Source of the DNA: Gp13-AA77 sp035578005
GTDB taxonomy: Bacteria > Acidobacteriota > Terriglobia > UBA7540
Assembly (NCBI GenBank): GCA_035578005.1
Contig: DATJYK010000365.1
Span: 1-43,133 of the forward strand
DNA length: 43,133 nt
Reading direction: 5' to 3'
Positions within the stretch are counted from its first letter, which is position 1. The number at the start of each line of letters is the position of its first letter. The notes beneath the pieces are model-generated. The model was given only the letters and a program-made list of their open reading frames with translations, was not told where the DNA came from and ran no database searches. Positions 39,970 to 43,133 of this stretch are shown here, piece after piece. The translations under genes and the position numbers were made by a program.

Positions 39970-40211
39970 CTAAGGAATCCGTGCCGGCCACAGGCGCGCA
40001 CATAGACGGTCCCGCCGCGGTATTTGTAAAAGACGACCCAATTTCCGGCAACAAAGTGCCGATTCCCTCGGAACCGACCTGAACGGCGAAGGGCGTACAT
40101 CTCCGGAAACGAGGCAACGAGCTTAAGACGATCCTGAATGATGCCCTGCTCGCGGTCAGGCAATTCGAAGTAGACGTCGAGAACCGGCTCCGACCAGACG
40201 ATGTCAGCCAT
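39970..40211 (-). pseudogene. RelE/ParE-family toxin, frameshifted near the end
   Basis: The frame from ATG 40211 (MADIVWSEPVLDVYFELPDR to GNRHFVAGNWVVFYKYRGG) is a RelE/ParE toxin of the single-domain kind. It should finish with a strand like VYVRALWPARIP and a stop. The bases encode VYVRA in this frame but LWPARIP-stop in another, ending at 39970. Restoring one C in the GCCTG at 39992-39995 joins them and puts the stop 11 bases before the DUF2520 start. As written, the product runs on for over 50 unrelated residues to 39834. The antitoxin upstream is intact. Confidence 0.75.
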
Positions 40212-40389
40212 GCCGGCGTTTTCGCGTCATTTCCTTAACCTGAGCATTGGTGAAGGTTCGCCCCTCGCGCTCGGCTCGAATGGATTCTTTGATCAAGCGC
40301 TGAAACTCCGGGTCGGCCTCGATGCGCTGCAGTTCTTCGTCGGAGAGTTGGTCGCGGTTGGCACGGTTTGTTTGGTGTTCTCTTGGCAT
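40204..40389 (-). CDS. Small antitoxin of a RelE/ParE-type pair
   Basis: The 61-residue basic and acidic protein (MPREHQTNRANRDQLSDEEL, then FQRLIKESIRAEREGRTFT) is of the size and composition of the helical antitoxins that precede RelE/ParE toxins. Its stop overlaps the toxin start by eight bases, the usual coupled layout with the antitoxin first. It starts 39 bases after the uvrB stop. No DNA-binding motif can be named with certainty. Confidence 0.75.
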   Translation of the reverse strand: MPREHQTNRANRDQLSDEELQRIEADPEFQRLIKESIRAEREGRTFTNAQVKEMTRKRRHG

Positions 40390-40423
40390 ACCGTTATCCT
40401 ATCACGCGAGCGGCACCGTCCGT

Positions 40424-40480
40424 GGCTTCTAACTCCTGACTCCCGACCCCTGACTCCTAACTTCCGGCTTCTGGCTTTCG
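40424..40480. repeat. Low-complexity 'gactcctgactcc' tract at the uvrB 3' end
   Basis: The plus strand reads aactcctgactcccgacccc, then tgactcctaacttccggctt, made of near-identical 6-10 base words. The uvrB stop (40429-40431) lies inside, so the tract encodes the last 15 or so residues of UvrB. A related tract on the opposite strand lies at 42519-42561. Confidence 0.75.
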
Positions 40481-42471
40481 CCTTCCGCCGCCAGGCCCAC
40501 TTCCTTCTCACGCAGCGCCTTCACCCGGTCGCGCAGGCCGGCGGCTTTCTCAAACTCAAACCGCTTCGCCGCTTCGCGCATCTGGGCTTCGAGTTTCTTG
40601 ATCAAGGCCTGCATCTCGTCTACCGTCGTAGGCTCCGATACGTCCTCCTCAAGAGGCACGGTGACGTAGTCCGCCTCCACGATGGAAGCCAGAGTCATAT
40701 CAAGGGGCCGCACGATCGACTCCGGCGTGATGTTGTGCTCGAGGTTATACTCGGTCTGCTTGGCGCGACGACGCTCGGTCTCGCCGAGGGCGTACCGCAT
40801 CGAATCGGTCATATTGTCGCCGTAAAGGATGGCCCGGCCGTTGATGTGTCGCGCCGCGCGCCCCACCGTCTGGATCAGCGAGCCGCCCGAGCGCAAAAAC
40901 CCTTCCTTGTCGGCATCGAGCACCGCCACCAGTGACACCTCCGGCAAGTCGAGCCCCTCGCGCAGCAGGTTGATGCCGATCAGCACGTCAAACTCGCCGC
41001 GCCGTAAATCGCGGAGGATTTTCACGCGTTCCAGCGTCTCCACTTCCGAGTGCAAGTAGCGGCAGCGCACGTCCAGCTCCGAGTAGTACTGCGTGAGGTC
41101 CTCTGCCATGCGCTTGGTGAGCGTGGTCACCAGCACCCGCTCGTTCCGCGTGGCGCGTTCGCGAATCTCCGCCAGCAGGTCGTCCACCTGGTTGCGCGTC
41201 GGCCGCACCTCGATTTCGGGATCGATCAAACCCGTGGGACGGATGATCTGCTCCACTACCACGCCGCCGGCGCGCGTCAATTCGTAGGGGCCGGGTGTGG
41301 CCGAGACGTAGAGTACCTGATCCACCCGGTGTTCAAACTCCTCGAACGTCAGCGGCCGATTGTCGAGGGCTGAAGGCAGGCGGAAACCGTAATCCACCAG
41401 CGTCTGCTTGCGCGAGCGGTCGCCGTGGTACATGCCGTGAAGCTGGGGTACGGTCTGATGGCTTTCATCGATGAAGAGCAGCGCGTCCTGCGGCAGGTAA
41501 TCGAGCAGCGTGGGCGGCGGCTCGCCCGGCAGCCGGCCCGAAAGGTGCCGCGAGTAATTCTCAATGCCGTGGCAGTAGCCCATTTCCTTCATCATTTCCA
41601 CGTCGAAGCGGGTGCGCTGCTCCAGGCGCTGCGCCTCCACCAGCTTGCCCTGCTTTTCGAGCTCGCCGTGCCACCATTCGAGCTCTTCCAGGATTTTCTC
41701 CTGGGCCGCCTCGCGCCGCTCCGCCGGCATCACGTAATGGGTACGCGGGTAGATGGGTAGCCTCGCAACGGTGCGCTTCACCTGGCCGAAAAGGGGATCT
41801 ATCTCATGGAGCGATTCCACCTCGTCGCCCCAAAGCTCGATGCGAAACGCCTGGTCCTGGTAAGTGGGATAAACCTCGATCACATCGCCGCGCACGCGAA
41901 AGGCGCCGCGGCGGAAGTCGATATCGTTGCGCTCGTACTGGATGTCGACCAGGCGGTGCAGAATATCCTGCCGCGAGACCTTCTGGCCCTTTTCCAGCAG
42001 CAGCAGCATGCCGTAATAGGCTTCCGGCGACCCCAGGCCGTAAATGCAACTGACGCTGGCCACAATCAGGCAGTCACGCCGCTCAAAGAGCGAACGCGTG
42101 GCGGAAAGCCGCAACTTATCGATTTCCTCGTTGCTGGTGGCCTCTTTTTCAATGTAGACATCGCTCGCCGGAACGTAGGCCTCGGGCTGGTAATAGTCGT
42201 AGTAGCTCACGAAATATTCCACCGCGTTCTCAGGGAAAAAACTCTTGAACTCGTGATAAAGCTGCGCGGCCAGGGTCTTGTTGTGCGCAAGCACGAGCGT
42301 AGGCCGGTTGACCGCCTCCACCACCTTGGCCATGGTGAAGGTCTTGCCGGAGCCGGTCACGCCCAGCAGCACTTGATGCTTCTGCCCTTGCTCGACGCCA
42401 TCCACAAGCTCCCGGATGGCCGTCACCTGGTCACCACGAGGCTGATAGTCTGAGGAGATTTTGAAGTCCAT
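40429..42471 (-). CDS. uvrB: Excinuclease ABC subunit B
   Basis: UvrB is the damage-recognition helicase of nucleotide excision repair: with UvrA it finds the lesion, and UvrC cuts. Of 680 residues, the Walker A loop GVTGSGKT is at residues 37-44, the beta-hairpin YYDYYQPEAYVP follows near 95, LLFIDESH is the Walker B box, and motifs VLIGINLLREGLDLPEVSLV and QTVGRAARHINGRAILY are near 500-560. A C-terminal UVR domain (MQALIKKLEAQMREAAKRFEFEKAA) is present; the last residues, ESQKPEVRSQGSGVRS, are encoded by a repeat tract. On the minus strand TATACT (42499-42494) is a likely -10 box 22 bases from the ATG. Confidence 0.97.
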   Translation of the reverse strand: MDFKISSDYQPRGDQVTAIRELVDGVEQGQKHQVLLGVTGSGKTFTMAKVVEAVNRPTLVLAHNKTLAAQLYHEFKSFFPENAVEYFVSYYDYYQPEAYVPASDVYIEKEATSNEEIDKLRLSATRSLFERRDCLIVASVSCIYGLGSPEAYYGMLLLLEKGQKVSRQDILHRLVDIQYERNDIDFRRGAFRVRGDVIEVYPTYQDQAFRIELWGDEVESLHEIDPLFGQVKRTVARLPIYPRTHYVMPAERREAAQEKILEELEWWHGELEKQGKLVEAQRLEQRTRFDVEMMKEMGYCHGIENYSRHLSGRLPGEPPPTLLDYLPQDALLFIDESHQTVPQLHGMYHGDRSRKQTLVDYGFRLPSALDNRPLTFEEFEHRVDQVLYVSATPGPYELTRAGGVVVEQIIRPTGLIDPEIEVRPTRNQVDDLLAEIRERATRNERVLVTTLTKRMAEDLTQYYSELDVRCRYLHSEVETLERVKILRDLRRGEFDVLIGINLLREGLDLPEVSLVAVLDADKEGFLRSGGSLIQTVGRAARHINGRAILYGDNMTDSMRYALGETERRRAKQTEYNLEHNITPESIVRPLDMTLASIVEADYVTVPLEEDVSEPTTVDEMQALIKKLEAQMREAAKRFEFEKAAGLRDRVKALREKEVGLAAEGESQKPEVRSQGSGVRS

Positions 42472-42518
42472 AGCTCGATGGAGGATCAGATTCAGTATAA
42501 ACGAAGCTGGAAGGACAA

Positions 42519-42561
42519 GTCAGAAGACAGGAGTCGGGGGAAAGAGGCAGAGGGCAGAGGC
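42519..42561. repeat. Purine-rich repeat tract upstream of uvrB
   Basis: gtcagaagacaggagtcggg continues as ggaaagaggcagagggcagagg. It has the same word style as the tract at the uvrB 3' end but in the opposite orientation, so uvrB is flanked by inverted low-complexity tracts. It overlaps the expected -35 region of the uvrB promoter and precedes the truncated copper-oxidase relic. Confidence 0.6.
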
Positions 42562-42659
42562 CAAACGTTGCAGGCCAGGTAGCCGCCGGTCCGGATGTCG
42601 CGGCGAGACGTAGCAGGCTGCGGAAAAACAGCTCGGAACCATGTCATTTCGCAGCCAGA

Positions 42660-43133
42660 AATCTCGCTCTGAAACGCAATCTGCCTCCCATCACGCGCAA
42701 TCCTCCCATCACCGAAAGCGAGATCAAGAAAAGGCGATACTTTGTGTTCTCCTCGGCGTTTCCCGGCGTGCGCAACCCCGTGGTGGGTATCGATTTCTAT
42801 ATCAACAATCAGCTCTATGACGAATTCGCCGTGCCCACCACGGTGTTTCTCAACGAGTGCGAGGAGTGGCACATCGTGGTGCCGAGCGGCGAGCACGGAG
42901 GAACGGAGGGCCATCCCTTCCATATTCACGTCAACGATTTCGAGGTGAAATCCATTGCGGGCATCGAGCAGCGGCGGGGACTGATCCAGGATACCATCTG
43001 GGTTCAGCAGAACACCGCATCGGTAATCCGCATGCGCTTCAAGGAATGGACGGGAAAGTCTGTCTTCCACTGCCACATCCTTCCCCATGAAGACACCGGA
43101 ATGATGCAGAACTTTCTGATTCTCGAGAAGCCG
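42660..43133 (+). pseudogene. Multicopper oxidase C-terminal domain, 5'-truncated, continuing past the window
   Basis: The frame reading positions divisible by three gives the last cupredoxin domain of a laccase-type oxidase: NECEEWHIVV, the copper motif HPFHIH (first His codon at 42912) and HCHILPHEDTGMM (first codon at 43068), with ligands for type 1, 2 and 3 coppers. The upstream cupredoxin domains, which normally add 250-400 residues, are absent: the frame is open to a TAA near 42497 but the region before 42660 has no similarity and no ATG, GTG or TTG start. It abuts the uvrB promoter and a repeat tract. A separate domain gene, a deletion or an assembly junction are possible. Confidence 0.75.

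Noticed and set aside
42492..43088. 198-residue minus-strand frame
   Set aside because: Antisense to the copper-oxidase domain, whose metal motifs are unmistakable on the plus strand.
1..43133. tRNA, rRNA and riboswitches
   Set aside because: None was recognised by eye, including no cobalamin riboswitch before cobO; a covariance search could still find small RNAs.

Overview
The window looks like chromosomal DNA of an uncultured Acidobacteriota bacterium, probably from soil. The evidence is three large orphan MacB/FtsX-type permeases of the kind duplicated in that phylum (ADOP family), one pair led by a PadR regulator, together with high G+C coding DNA, many hairpin (REP-like) repeats, REP-associated transposases and a long soil-type catabolic and secreted gene set. 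This phylum call is inferred from gene content; no rRNA or tRNA gene was found.

Layout. 0-3.5 kb: the 3' end of a group II intron, then cobO (corrinoid adenosyltransferase), accD (acetyl-CoA carboxylase) and folC (folate polyglutamylation). 3.5-12.5 kb: an exported enolase-superfamily enzyme, a lone ADOP permease, a DUF3311/sodium:solute symporter pair, a HicBA-type toxin-antitoxin pair, an acid phosphatase/phospholipase C-type phosphoesterase, a repeat-rich gap and a small secreted NTF2-like protein. 12.5-18.4 kb: an operon padR-ADOP-ADOP read leftward from a promoter that overlaps an inverted-repeat operator. 18.4-26.5 kb: cytochrome P450, PPK2 polyphosphate kinase, a eukaryote-like formate-tetrahydrofolate ligase and a very large secreted M14 metallopeptidase. 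26.5-32.6 kb is an accessory island: a HigBA-like pair with a frameshifted toxin, two REP-associated tyrosine transposases (RAYT) with REP hairpins around them, a fibre-like repeat protein next to a metalloprotease-like protein, decayed group II intron ends and a frameshifted orphan VapC. 32.6-35.5 kb: korAB (2-oxoacid:ferredoxin oxidoreductase). 35.5-43.1 kb: a GNAT acetyltransferase, a carboxypeptidase-regulatory-domain protein, an OprB-like porin, a DUF2520 Rossmann protein, a third toxin-antitoxin pair with a frameshifted toxin, uvrB, and the C-terminal copper domain of a multicopper oxidase that lacks its front end and runs off the window.

The main unusual signals are these. (1) Three toxin genes each carry what looks like a single-base deletion while the antitoxins and all large genes are intact, and a fourth toxin (HicA) appears to start at CTG. 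(2) A RAYT gene is bracketed by inverted copies of one REP hairpin. (3) Several accessory genes have good promoters placed so close to the start codon that their mRNAs should be leaderless. (4) Low-complexity 'word' tracts flank uvrB, and one has been read into the UvrB C-terminus. (5) There are decayed group II intron 3' ends in opposite orientations. No CRISPR array, integrase gene or complete insertion sequence with terminal repeats was seen.
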